Shown here: piece by piece, positions 1 through 7,611 of the stretch
Layout of the letters: every line of letters starts with the position of its first letter
Position numbering within the stretch: the first letter of the stretch is position 1
Assembly: GCA_025358945.1 (NCBI GenBank)
Contig: JANYHS010000058.1
Coordinates: 1-34,518, forward strand
Reading direction: 5' to 3'
Length of the DNA: 34,518 nucleotides
Source of the DNA: Acidobacteriota bacterium
GTDB taxonomy: Bacteria; Acidobacteriota; Vicinamibacteria; Vicinamibacterales; CAVVIG01
Program-made: the position numbers and the translations under genes
Notes under the pieces: generated by a model
What the model was told of the DNA's origin: nothing
The model's input: the letters and a program-made list of their open reading frames with translations, nothing else
The model's database searches: none

Positions 1-2
1 GG

Positions 3-407
3 AAGCGCACGCGCCAGACGATCAATCCGGCGATTGCGCTCAAGGACGGCAAGCCGTGGATCGCCTTCGGCACGCCAGGTTCGGACACGCAGCCGCAGAC
101 GCAGCTGCAGTTCTTCCTGAACGTCGCCGAATTCGGGATGAACGTGCAGGAAGCGCTCGAGCAACCGACCGTGATCAGCAACAGCTTCCAGGACTCGTAC
201 CAGCCGCACGACGTGAAAGGGAAACTCCTCACGCCGGCCATGTTGCCCAGGAGCGTGCAGGAGGCGCTGGCCGCGAAGGGCCACGTGCTCGACATCCGCA
301 ACGTGAAGGGCGTCGGATCGGTGAAGGCGATCCTCATCGATCCGCGCACCGGCGTGCTGATGGGCGGCGTCAGCCCGACCGGCGACAGCTACGTGATGGC
401 ATGGTGA
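3..407 (+). CDS. ggt: Gamma-glutamyltranspeptidase, C-terminal part (cut by window edge)
   Basis: The frame is open from the left edge and ends at TGA 405-407, so only the last 134 residues are visible. The peptide reads INPAIALKDGKPWIAFGTPG, then a stretch about a forthcoming 'EALEQPTV' and a terminal GVSPTGDSYVMAW. This is the usual C-terminal layout of the gamma-glutamyltransferase small subunit, which transfers or hydrolyses the gamma-glutamyl group of glutathione and related peptides in the periplasm. The catalytic threonine and the autoprocessing site lie outside the window, so activity cannot be judged. It lies upstream of a secreted M28-like peptidase on the same strand, consistent with a peptide-scavenging neighbourhood. 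Family assignment is good; substrate is unknown. Confidence 0.85.
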   Translation, partial: KRTRQTINPAIALKDGKPWIAFGTPGSDTQPQTQLQFFLNVAEFGMNVQEALEQPTVISNSFQDSYQPHDVKGKLLTPAMLPRSVQEALAAKGHVLDIRNVKGVGSVKAILIDPRTGVLMGGVSPTGDSYVMAW

Positions 408-410
408 GAG

Positions 411-447
411 TTCAGATGTCAGAGGGTAGATTTCAGATTGCTGAGAG
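411..447. repeat. Short degenerate TTCAG/CAGAT repeat between ggt and the M28 gene
   Basis: The 47-bp spacer contains several copies of TCAGA/TTCAGAT with roughly 7-bp spacing. It resembles the clearer TTCAGAT-type array at 10922-10966. Function is unknown; the peptidase start codon lies 8 bp further on. Confidence 0.4.
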
Positions 448-454
448 ATTCCCA

Positions 455-2047
455 ATGTGCAAAGCGCTGACAATGATCCTGGTCGTCACTGCCGCGGTCG
501 CGACGCTGGTGGCGGACGATAGTCCCGCCTGGTTCGGCACGCCGCTTCCGCCGCCGCTCAGCGATGTGCGCAAGCCGGTGATGAACTACGACGATGCGTT
601 CGCGCCGCTGCCGGCGCAATTCGCCCATCGTCCCGGCAAGTCTGACGAATTGCTCGATGGTGCCGCGCTGAAGGCCGATCAGAAGAAAGTGGTTGGCTTC
701 TCACTCGAGAGCCTCGGCGCCAACGACAAACTCTGGGGGCGTCGCGCGGGGACGCCGTCGTTCATGCACACGATCGAGTGGACCGTGAACGCCTTCAAGA
801 CGGCCGGCCTGAAAGACGCGAAGGTGGAAACGTACGTGGTGCCTGCTCCAATGTGGGTGCCGAAGTCGTGGCAGGTGCAGATTGTCGGCGACGCGGCGTT
901 CGGCGCCGGTACGCAGACGATCACGCTGCAGTCAGCGTTTCCGCAGCCTGGCGGCGTCTCGATTCCCGGCGGCAGTCTGACGGCGCCGGTCGTGTACGTG
1001 GGCCACGGCACCGACGCGGATCTGGCTGGGCGGGACGTCAAAGGCAAGATTGCGATCGTGCGCGTGCGTCCGGAGCCGTCGCTGTTCGGCGCGGGCGAAC
1101 AGGGGGTGGCGGCGCGGCTGGTAGAGAAAGGCGCGGCCGGCGTCATCAACGCGATCGAAGGTCCGGGGAATGCGCAATACGTCGATCCGCGGTTCGCCTG
1201 CGGCAAGTCGCCGTGCTTCATGGTCGGCGGACAGGACGCGTGGTTCCTGCAGACGGTGATCGGCAAGGCTGCAAACGCCGGCATGCTCGACAAGCTGAAG
1301 ATCATGCTCGCGCTGACGTCCGAGGAGCAGGGTGGTCTGACGTCGGCCAACGGCATCGCGACGATTCCCGGGAAGTCTGCGAAGCGGATCATCATCAACG
1401 CGCACGCAGACGGCTACTTTCAGGGCGGCGACGACAACGCGAGCGGCCTCGCGGTCCTCGTCGGGTTGGCGAAATATTTCGCGAAGCAGCCGCAGCCGGC
1501 GCACACGCTGATGTTTGTCGCCAGCGGTGGGCATCACGGTCCGGGCAACGGTCCGACGTCGCTCGTCTCAGCGCATCCCGAGCTGAAGGACGGCACCCTC
1601 CTGATCCTGAACCTGGAGCACGTGGCGTACGCCGACATCGTGCGCGGCAAGGTACGCGCGCCGAACAACATCGGGATGACGTGGGAGACGAGCGTCACGG
1701 AGGCGGCGAAGGCGGTCGGCGTCACCAACGAGTCACCGTTTCTGTTCGATCTCTGGAAGCAGGCATCGCGCTGCTACGGCGTGGCGACGTATCAGTCAGC
1801 CGGGACGACGGTCTCCGGCGATCTTGGCGGCTATCGGCCACTGAACGTGCCGATGACGCAGATGATTCAGTCGGGAACGTTCTATCACGCGTCGGGCGAC
1901 GTACTCGAAGCCGTGCCCGCCGAGGGTCTCGAACGCGCCGCGCGCTTTCACGCGTTCTTCATCGAGCAGGCAGATCAGGCGCCCGAGTCGCTGATTGCCG
2001 CCGGCAAGGGCACGCCGTACCAATCAACGCTGAAGGCGTGCCAGTAG
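455..2047 (+). CDS. Secreted M28-family peptidase-like protein with PA domain, altered active site
   Basis: This 530-residue protein starts best at ATG 455, which gives a hydrophobic signal peptide (residues 6-20); the frame is open further upstream, including an ATG overlapping the ggt stop. Residues about 175-265 look like a protease-associated (PA) insert. The M28 metal site follows: IIINAHADG (H317) and GGDDNASG (D327), then E388 in NLEHVA and H478 in FYHASGD. The normal Glu-Glu pair, with catalytic base and metal ligand, is replaced by SGGHHGPG at residues 357-363. The protein may therefore be a non-classical or inactive M28 homologue, or use a histidine ligand. It is probably exported to the periplasm. 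Family assignment is sound; activity is uncertain. Confidence 0.85.
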   Translation: MCKALTMILVVTAAVATLVADDSPAWFGTPLPPPLSDVRKPVMNYDDAFAPLPAQFAHRPGKSDELLDGAALKADQKKVVGFSLESLGANDKLWGRRAGTPSFMHTIEWTVNAFKTAGLKDAKVETYVVPAPMWVPKSWQVQIVGDAAFGAGTQTITLQSAFPQPGGVSIPGGSLTAPVVYVGHGTDADLAGRDVKGKIAIVRVRPEPSLFGAGEQGVAARLVEKGAAGVINAIEGPGNAQYVDPRFACGKSPCFMVGGQDAWFLQTVIGKAANAGMLDKLKIMLALTSEEQGGLTSANGIATIPGKSAKRIIINAHADGYFQGGDDNASGLAVLVGLAKYFAKQPQPAHTLMFVASGGHHGPGNGPTSLVSAHPELKDGTLLILNLEHVAYADIVRGKVRAPNNIGMTWETSVTEAAKAVGVTNESPFLFDLWKQASRCYGVATYQSAGTTVSGDLGGYRPLNVPMTQMIQSGTFYHASGDVLEAVPAEGLERAARFHAFFIEQADQAPESLIAAGKGTPYQSTLKACQ

Positions 2048-2054
2048 GTCGAAC

Positions 2055-2290
2055 GCGCCACAGAGTCACAGAGCCACAGAGCGTGCGACGGCCCGCAACG
2101 CGGGCCGCGAAATGCAAAGAGCGCGTCAAACACAAGCGGTAGCCTCTTGGTCGCTTGCGTCTGTCGCGCTATTTTCGTTTCGCGTCGGCCGGCTTCGCCG
2201 GCCCCGTCGCACGTCAGACTCTGCGAACTCTGCGGTCTCTGCAATGATCGTCGTCTCTGTGACTCTGTGACTCCGTGACTCTGTGGCGCT
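2055..2290. repeat. Nested inverted-repeat element between convergent genes
   Basis: The 280-bp spacer is a large imperfect palindrome. The outer arms are CACAGAGT-type 8-bp tandem units (2056-2081) against ACTCTGTG-type units (about 2253-2288). Inside these are CGTGCGACGG (2082-2091) against CCGTCGCACG (2204-2213), then AGCGCG (2120-2125) against CGCGCT (2165-2170), and CAAGCG (2133-2138) against CGCTTG (2152-2157). Two local hairpins add to it: 2090-2106 (7-bp stem, loop AAC) and 2187-2203 (7-bp stem, loop TTC). No coding capacity is convincing. It may be a MITE-like relic or a folded intergenic element. The pairing is directly visible; the origin is inferred. Confidence 0.7.
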
Positions 2291-2307
2291 CACTCGATCG
2301 ACCCGGT

Positions 2308-2331
2308 CGCACGACTGAAGTCGTGCGCTAC
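2308..2331. repeat. REP-like hairpin overlapping the stop codon of the hydrolase gene
   Basis: Arms CGCACGAC (2308-2315) and GTCGTGCG (2320-2327) are perfectly complementary around a TGAA loop. The stop codon of the minus-strand gene (CTA at 2328-2330) abuts the right arm. Read on the minus strand the element begins GTAGCGCA and has a TTCA loop, the same design as the hairpin at 26401-26424. It could act as a terminator without a U-tract or as an mRNA 3'-end stabiliser. Confidence 0.65.
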
Positions 2332-4334
2332 TTGACCGACCCGGTCGTCGCGAAGTTGTAGTGCTCCACCGCGTGCTTCAGTAAATCCGCCACATCTTCC
2401 TGCAACAGGTAGCCGCGTTCGGCGAGGTCGAGCGCAGCTGCGGCGAACTTCCCGACGTACTCGTCCCGACTGCGATAGCGTTCCTCGATCGACGGCCGCG
2501 GATCGTGTGCGCGATCGCGGTCGGCCTTCGTCCGCGCGAACGGGATGTACGATCCGATTTCTCCCGCGAGTCGATCGGGCGAACCGATCGACGTGTCGCG
2601 GTAGTTCCAGCCGGCTTGCGTCGCCAGCGGCACGGCAATATCCGGCAGACGGATCCCGGCGCGCACGTTGCCGTCGCCATCCACCGCCGGCACGCGGACC
2701 ACGAACGCCGGGCCCACCTCCGGCGGTTCGACGCTGACGATGCCCTTCGCCCAATCCGCGCCGAAATTCAGATGGAACGCGCGCAGCGGCTGCTGTGGAA
2801 ATTGATAGCCGGGGACTGCCGGCCAGCCCGCGCGATCCGGGGTCGTCAGCGTCCCGTCGGCCAGATGCGGAATCGCGCTCGGCGGCGGTGCGACATCGTC
2901 GGTGATCCAGCGATCCAGGGCGCGGAACAGCGCGCGCACGGCGGGCGAGTAGTTGAGCGGGTTGAGCGCCGCGCGACCGACCATGCCGCCGCCGGTGTTC
3001 GACATCGGTGGAAACGGACCCGGCCCGTGCGGCGCGGACGCAATCATGTAGATGCGCGTGTTCGCTGGCAGGTCGGCGTCCTTCGTCCCGGTCGGATCGG
3101 TGTGGACGAGCGATCCTGCGCGGTTGAAATATTCCGAGTTGGTGAGCAGGTGAAAGATCTTCGGCGCGGTGCCGGTCCGCTCGGCGCGGCCCAGCAGGCT
3201 GTCGATCGCGCCGCCTTCCGGATCGGTCTCCGGGCCATCGGTGAACGGAAACAGGTCCACCGGGAACAGGATGTTGAAATACTGCAGCGCGTCACGCGAC
3301 GCCTGGCCGAAGCGATGGTTGAACGACCCACGACCGGCGCCGCCGACCTGATCGAAGACGCCGTCGAACACCTTGCGTCCCTGCTCGTCTTCGTTGAAGC
3401 CCTGATAGAGAAAGTGCCGCAGGAAGCGGCCACTCTGCGACACGCCCCAGCCGATCGCATACCGAAGGCCCGGCATCGGATTCGATGTCGAGGTGTCGTA
3501 CTTCAGGAAGCTGATCAGATCGCGCGTACCCGACAGCCCGATGCCCACGACGCGCGGGTCAGCGGTGCGATAGACCACATCGTAGATGCGGCCAGACTCA
3601 AAGCCGCCGTCAAGGGCGACCGTCCCCGGATCCGTGAAGCGCCAGCGTGCACGCGGGATCATCTGACCTTTCGCCGTCGGGTCGTCGCGCACCGTCATGA
3701 CGTTCTCGGCGCTGTTGGGATCGATCGCGCCGTAGGCTTTGTGCGCGCGGTCGGCGACCGACGCGGTGTTCGCGCGCTCGTTGAGGATGAAGTTGCCACG
3801 GACGACGCCGGTGATCCGTTTGCCGCCCTCCGTCGCGATCGGCATCTCCATGCGCATCGTGCCGGGGCGCTCCGGGACGTCCCACTGCCATCCCATCCAC
3901 AGCAGCGTGAAGCCCTGGCCCATCAGCGCGCCGTCACCGAACTCGGCCTCGGTGGTGGGATCGGGTGAGCCGGTCGCCTTCTGGAAATTCTGCAGCAGCG
4001 ACTTCCCGCCGCGGTTGCCGACTTCGTAGAACAGGCGGCCGTTGCCGCGGCGCGGGTCGACAGGCTTCAGCATGAAGAAGTCGGCGCTCGCTTCGACTTC
4101 GCCGCGCTCGTTTCTTGGCGCCCGCTTCAGATCGACGATGTCGCCGTTGCGGGGAAGGTCGGGGTCGAGGCCGAAGTCCACCTTGCCGACGAGCTTCTCG
4201 TAGGCGCCGGCGGCGCCGAACGCCCGCCCGTTCAGGATCACCTCGCGCCGTTCGATGCGCAGCCGCACGACCCTGGCGTCAGCGGCTGAAGCGACGAAGA
4301 TCAACATCACGGCCGCGGCGGTTGTTCTGAGCAT
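2328..4334 (-). CDS. Secreted alpha/beta-hydrolase-domain protein (Abhydrolase_10 type)
   Basis: A 668-residue protein beginning MLRTTAAAVMLIFVASAADA, a good Sec signal peptide, which fixes the start at 4334. The body matches the large 'alpha/beta hydrolase domain' family. A motif at residues 295-303, GWGVSQSGRF, is the likely nucleophile elbow, with Ser299 the probable nucleophile, followed by RHFLYQGFNEDE. A late APHGPGPFPP segment is a candidate for the histidine region. The family is annotated as putative esterases or hydrolases without a well-established substrate. It lies 34 bp downstream of the M28 peptidase on the same strand, separated only by a CACGAA-type repeat, so co-transcription is likely. 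No lesion is visible. Confidence 0.85.
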   Translation of the reverse strand: MLRTTAAAVMLIFVASAADARVVRLRIERREVILNGRAFGAAGAYEKLVGKVDFGLDPDLPRNGDIVDLKRAPRNERGEVEASADFFMLKPVDPRRGNGRLFYEVGNRGGKSLLQNFQKATGSPDPTTEAEFGDGALMGQGFTLLWMGWQWDVPERPGTMRMEMPIATEGGKRITGVVRGNFILNERANTASVADRAHKAYGAIDPNSAENVMTVRDDPTAKGQMIPRARWRFTDPGTVALDGGFESGRIYDVVYRTADPRVVGIGLSGTRDLISFLKYDTSTSNPMPGLRYAIGWGVSQSGRFLRHFLYQGFNEDEQGRKVFDGVFDQVGGAGRGSFNHRFGQASRDALQYFNILFPVDLFPFTDGPETDPEGGAIDSLLGRAERTGTAPKIFHLLTNSEYFNRAGSLVHTDPTGTKDADLPANTRIYMIASAPHGPGPFPPMSNTGGGMVGRAALNPLNYSPAVRALFRALDRWITDDVAPPPSAIPHLADGTLTTPDRAGWPAVPGYQFPQQPLRAFHLNFGADWAKGIVSVEPPEVGPAFVVRVPAVDGDGNVRAGIRLPDIAVPLATQAGWNYRDTSIGSPDRLAGEIGSYIPFARTKADRDRAHDPRPSIEERYRSRDEYVGKFAAAALDLAERGYLLQEDVADLLKHAVEHYNFATTGSVK

Positions 4335-4368
4335 GTGTGTTTTTTTCGTCTTTTTCGTGTCTTCGTGG
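4335..4368. repeat. CACGAA-type simple repeat in a 34-bp intergenic spacer
   Basis: On the minus strand the spacer reads as degenerate copies of (G/C)ACGAA separated by A-rich units, beginning GCCACGAAGACACGAA. It fills the whole gap between the M28 stop and the hydrolase start. A related sequence, also carrying TAGCCACGA, lies at 6038-6079 upstream of the same M28 gene but on the other strand. Confidence 0.6.
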
Positions 4369-6024
4369 CTATTGCGTGACCGATCGAGTCGACAGGGCTT
4401 TGGGCTTCGCATCAGCATTCGCGATGTCCCAGCTCACCTGATGAATCAAGCGCGTGATCTTCTCCATCTTCACGTAGTTGATCTTCTCGGGCCGGTCGTA
4501 CTGCGTGTGGTAGTCAGGATGCAGACCCGTGATAAAGCCCATGGCCGGCACGCCTCGCTGCAGGAACGGCCACTGATCGCTGCGTCGCAAAAGGTTCGAG
4601 CTGTTGTTGTCGTAGCGCTTTTTCAGATCGAGACCAATGCCGCCGTTCGCCTTCTCGACCATCGCCGTGATGTCGGGCACTTTCGAGAACGCCATCAGGT
4701 TCAGCGCGTTGCTGTTGGACTCGGCCGTCTGCACCTCGAGTCCGGCGAACCTCGGCCCGCCGCCAACGGGGATCTCTTCATTGCGGCCAATCATGTCCAT
4801 GTTCAGCACGGCCGCGATCGTGTTCAAGGGCGCGAGCGGCTGCTCGGTGTACGCCCACGCGCCCAGCAGTCCGCGTTCCTCGGAGTTCCACGAGGCGAAC
4901 AGGATGCTGCGCTTCGGGCGATGACCTTCTTTTGCCGCCAGCGCGTACGCCTCGGCGATTTCGATCAGCGCGACGACGCCGGATCCGTTGTCGTCGGCGC
5001 CGTTGAAGATCTGCGTGCCATCGGCGCCGTTGTGATCGTAGTGCGCCGAGACGATCACCCACTCGTTCTTCAGCCGGGGATCGCTGCCCTCGAGCAGCGC
5101 GACGACGTTGCGATCCGGCACGATGTGACGGTCCACGGCGGTACGCACCGTGACACGGCTCTCGGCCAACGCGACTGGCGTCAAGCCGCGCGCGGTTTCT
5201 GACGCGGCCGCGAGCTCCGCGAATGTCTTGCCGGCTGCGGCGGCCAGCGACGCTGCGACGGCCGGTGAAATCTGCGCCACCGGGATCCGGATGCGATCCG
5301 CCCACGCCGCCAGCGTGTAGCTCAGGAGGTGCGGAGGCTTCTCGGGCCAGTAGTTGCGCGCGGCCGCCTCGAAATTCGTCTCACCCGGGTGGTTGTGGAC
5401 GTCGCTCACGAACAGCACTGCCGCGGCGCCGTGCTGCTGAGCCGCGAGCACTTTCCGCCAGACGGTGGACGGCTCCGACGTGACGACGCCGTCGAACGGG
5501 CTGTTGGGATCGCGCTCACCAGGCTCGTGATCGAGCATGAGCACGACCTTGTCCCGGATGACGCCGTTGTAGTCGTCGTAGTTCAGGTGCGGCGCGCTGA
5601 TCCCGAAGCCAGCGAACACCACCTGTCCGGTCGCAGTGCCGCTTCCGCTGAACCGGTGCGGGTAGAAATCCTGGCCGGTGCGCAGTTGCCGCGTCTGGCC
5701 ATCGCCGCGCGAGATCTCCAGCGCGTTGGCGATGCCAGGCCCGGCCGGCAGGGTCGCCGTCATCAGGTTGTACGGCTGGAAGAACGATCCGTTGGGTCCC
5801 GCGCCTTTCAATCCCATGCGCTCGAATCGCGATCGGATGAAGTCCGCGGCCGCGCGGTTCTCTTCCGTGTCGGTCAGGCGTCCCCGCAGCGAATCGCCGG
5901 CGAGAAAGAACAGATCGGCGCGCAGATCATCCTGGCGGATCGAGTCGTTCTGCGGCGCGCGTTGCTGTGCGGCAACACCGACGGCGGCAGCCAGGCCGAT
6001 GGCGATCAGAAAGCGCTTGGTCAT
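4369..6024 (-). CDS. Secreted M28 zinc aminopeptidase with PA domain
   Basis: A 551-residue exported peptidase. ATG 6024 gives MTKRFLIAIGLAAAVGVAAQ, a signal peptide. Residues about 130-260 form a PA-type insert (GQVVFAGFGI ... VVLMLDHEPG). The complete di-zinc site is visible: H328 in SAHYDH, D344 in NGADDNGSG, E382-E383 in WNSEERG, D410 in NMDMIG and H506 in PDYHTQYD. It should therefore be an active periplasmic aminopeptidase or carboxypeptidase-like enzyme of the M28 family; the exact specificity cannot be read. It is followed after 34 bp by the alpha/beta hydrolase and preceded by a small membrane-protein gene, all on the minus strand. Unlike the 455-2047 relative, no active-site residue is missing. 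Confidence 0.9.
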   Translation of the reverse strand: MTKRFLIAIGLAAAVGVAAQQRAPQNDSIRQDDLRADLFFLAGDSLRGRLTDTEENRAAADFIRSRFERMGLKGAGPNGSFFQPYNLMTATLPAGPGIANALEISRGDGQTRQLRTGQDFYPHRFSGSGTATGQVVFAGFGISAPHLNYDDYNGVIRDKVVLMLDHEPGERDPNSPFDGVVTSEPSTVWRKVLAAQQHGAAAVLFVSDVHNHPGETNFEAAARNYWPEKPPHLLSYTLAAWADRIRIPVAQISPAVAASLAAAAGKTFAELAAASETARGLTPVALAESRVTVRTAVDRHIVPDRNVVALLEGSDPRLKNEWVIVSAHYDHNGADGTQIFNGADDNGSGVVALIEIAEAYALAAKEGHRPKRSILFASWNSEERGLLGAWAYTEQPLAPLNTIAAVLNMDMIGRNEEIPVGGGPRFAGLEVQTAESNSNALNLMAFSKVPDITAMVEKANGGIGLDLKKRYDNNSSNLLRRSDQWPFLQRGVPAMGFITGLHPDYHTQYDRPEKINYVKMEKITRLIHQVSWDIANADAKPKALSTRSVTQ

Positions 6025-6037
6025 GCCGCTGATTATG

Positions 6038-6079
6038 TAGCCACGACACACACAAAAGAGGCGACACACACGAAAAAGA
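6038..6079. repeat. CACGA/CACACA simple repeat upstream of the M28 gene
   Basis: The plus strand reads TAGCCACGACACACACAAAA followed by GAGGCGACACACACGAAAAAG, two imperfect copies of a roughly 20-bp unit. It belongs to the same CACGAA family as 4335-4368 but is inverted relative to it. It occupies most of the 62-bp spacer, leaving little room for a conventional promoter; a possible -10-like CATAAT sits close to the M28 start on the minus strand. Confidence 0.55.
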
Positions 6080-6086
6080 TGCGGGG

Positions 6087-6491
6087 TTACGTGTCGGTGT
6101 ACGTCGCTCGGACTCGCGTGGAGCGCGCAAGATACAGGAGCCATCCGGCGTGATAGGCGAGCGATGCGGCGATGTAATACAGGGTGTCGCCAGGCAGTCT
6201 GTTGTTGGGAAAGTACGGCGTCGAGTAGACGAAGACGTCGGTCGCCGCCGACAGCAGCAGCGCCGCCTTCGCCAGGGTCACGGCGTTGGGCTGCAGATTC
6301 TGCAGCGCGCGTCCGGCGGCCATCCCGAACCCGACGACACCGAGTCGCAGCACCAGAATCAACGCGACCGGCGCGCCGCGTACCGCCAGCGCACCGAGTG
6401 CACCCGCCGCCGTCACCGCGAGACTCAGAGGGTGAAGGACCACCAACACCCGGCTGAGAATCAGCAGCCAGCCGCCTACACGCTCGGCCAT
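6087..6491 (-). CDS. Small multi-pass membrane protein of unknown function
   Basis: A 134-residue protein with about four hydrophobic helices (roughly residues 6-30, 32-58, 68-85 and 103-122) and few charged residues apart from a basic C-terminus. I do not recognise the family with confidence. The start at ATG 6491 is 25 bp from the divergent SixA-like gene at 6517, so the two share a very small promoter region. The stop lies 62 bp upstream of the M28 peptidase start, so it may head that transcription unit. Consistent strand, hydrophobic periodicity and high third-position GC support it being real. Confidence 0.6.
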   Translation of the reverse strand: MAERVGGWLLILSRVLVVLHPLSLAVTAAGALGALAVRGAPVALILVLRLGVVGFGMAAGRALQNLQPNAVTLAKAALLLSAATDVFVYSTPYFPNNRLPGDTLYYIAASLAYHAGWLLYLARSTRVRATYTDT

Positions 6492-6516
6492 GGGTAATAC
6501 TAAGCCGAGCGCCCTG

Positions 6517-6966
6517 ATGCATCTCTTTCTCGTTCACCACGGCGTCGCGGTCGGACCCGACGAAGATGCGCGCCGGCCGCTGTCTGCTGTCGGGCTCGCG
6601 GGCGCTGCGCGTGTGGCCGCACTCGCCGCGGCAAAGGGCGCCAAGCCTGAGATCGTGTGGCACAGCGGCAAGCTGCGCGCGAAACAGACGGCGCAGGAGT
6701 TCTGGCGCGCGTGCAACGCGCTCGCGGAGTTCGCGGTCAGCCGCGACCTGCAACCCGACGACCCGCCGCAATGGATGCGCGATCGCCTGCGCGGCGAGAC
6801 ACGCGACATCGCGATCGCCGGACATTTTCCGTATTTGCCGAGACTGCTGGCGCTGCTGGTCACCGGGGGTGAAGCCGGCGTCGACTTTCCGATCAACGGG
6901 ATCGTCGCCCTCGTCACGGATGACGAGGGCGAGACATGGCGGGAACTCTGGAGGATTAGCGGATAA
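6517..6966 (+). CDS. SixA-like histidine phosphatase with His-His-Gly active-site motif
   Basis: A 149-residue single-domain member of the histidine phosphatase (phosphoglycerate-mutase-like) superfamily, sized like phosphohistidine phosphatase SixA. The N-terminus reads MHLFLVHHGVAVG: the usual RHG is HHG, keeping the phospho-accepting histidine (H8) but replacing the preceding phosphate-binding arginine. The rest of the active site is present: R54 in HSGKLRAKQTA and H103 in IAGHFPYL. SixA removes phosphate from phosphohistidine in histidine-containing phosphotransfer (HPt) domains or phosphotransferase proteins; the target here is unknown. The internal ATG at 6517 is chosen over the upstream ATG because the beta-strand starts there. 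Its 3' end overlaps the convergent beta-barrel gene by 11 bp. Confidence 0.8.
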   Translation: MHLFLVHHGVAVGPDEDARRPLSAVGLAGAARVAALAAAKGAKPEIVWHSGKLRAKQTAQEFWRACNALAEFAVSRDLQPDDPPQWMRDRLRGETRDIAIAGHFPYLPRLLALLVTGGEAGVDFPINGIVALVTDDEGETWRELWRISG

Positions 6967-7534
6967 CGATGCCGATCGACGCGCGCCAGAAGTGCAGGCG
7001 ATCGCCGTTGATGTCGATGCTGCTGACGCCCGTGTTCAGCTCGTGCGTCGCGCGCAGGTAACGCAGGTCACCGCGAACGCCGATGTGATCGGCGAAGTAG
7101 CCCATCACCCCGCCACCGGCATCCCAGCCGAACATGTTGTCTGACGAAGACACTTTCGCGATCGTCCCGCCGTCAATCTGCGTCCGGATCAACCCGATGC
7201 CGCCGACGACATAGGGCCGGATGCCCGCGCCGTGCTGGCCACCGACCGGCACGCCGAGAATCAGGTTGCCCATCAGGTTCATCACGGTGTTGTGGCCGAA
7301 GTCGCTCTGGTTGCCAAAAAAGCTCGGGCTCCAGCCGAAATCCGCTTCGCCCCCGACGATGCCCGCGCCCATGCTGCCGGCGCTGACGCCCACCGTAGTC
7401 TGGCCATTCCTGATATTGCTGCCGAAGGCTGAACCGACCCACGGTGTAAAGAATCCATCCGCCCGCGCCTGAGACGGCGCAAGCACAACGACAATCGCTG
7501 AGAGAAAGATAAGAGAATTCATGATGCGCTTCAT
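6956..7534 (-). CDS. Outer-membrane beta-barrel protein
   Basis: A 192-residue exported protein. MKRIMNSLIFLSAIVVVLAP with a site near QARA-DG is a clear signal peptide, and GAGGAG lies just upstream of ATG 7534. The mature part is glycine- and aromatic-rich with alternating hydrophobic residues, and contains YVVGGIGLIR, DAGGGVMGYF and VRGDLRYLRA. This is the pattern of an 8-stranded OmpA/OmpW-like porin-fold protein, ending in a beta-strand FWRASIGIVIR. Function is unknown; such proteins are often structural or surface proteins. The last 11 bp overlap the convergent SixA-like gene. The frame is clean. Confidence 0.8.
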   Translation of the reverse strand: MKRIMNSLIFLSAIVVVLAPSQARADGFFTPWVGSAFGSNIRNGQTTVGVSAGSMGAGIVGGEADFGWSPSFFGNQSDFGHNTVMNLMGNLILGVPVGGQHGAGIRPYVVGGIGLIRTQIDGGTIAKVSSSDNMFGWDAGGGVMGYFADHIGVRGDLRYLRATHELNTGVSSIDINGDRLHFWRASIGIVIR

Positions 7535-7611
7535 TGGGTACGACTCCTCAGTTTGAAAAAACTGCAAGTGTCGTACCCGTTGAAGGCGAGCGGATGAGCC
7601 GGATGACCGAA

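Noticed and set aside
2505-3968. A 487-codon plus-strand open frame opposite the alpha/beta hydrolase gene
   Set aside because: Shadow of the real minus-strand gene; no domain, arginine-rich composition.
6025-6825. N-terminal extension of the M28 peptidase upstream of 6024
   Set aside because: The extension crosses the CACGAA repeat, the membrane-protein gene and the SixA-like gene in other frames; ATG 6024 gives a proper signal peptide.
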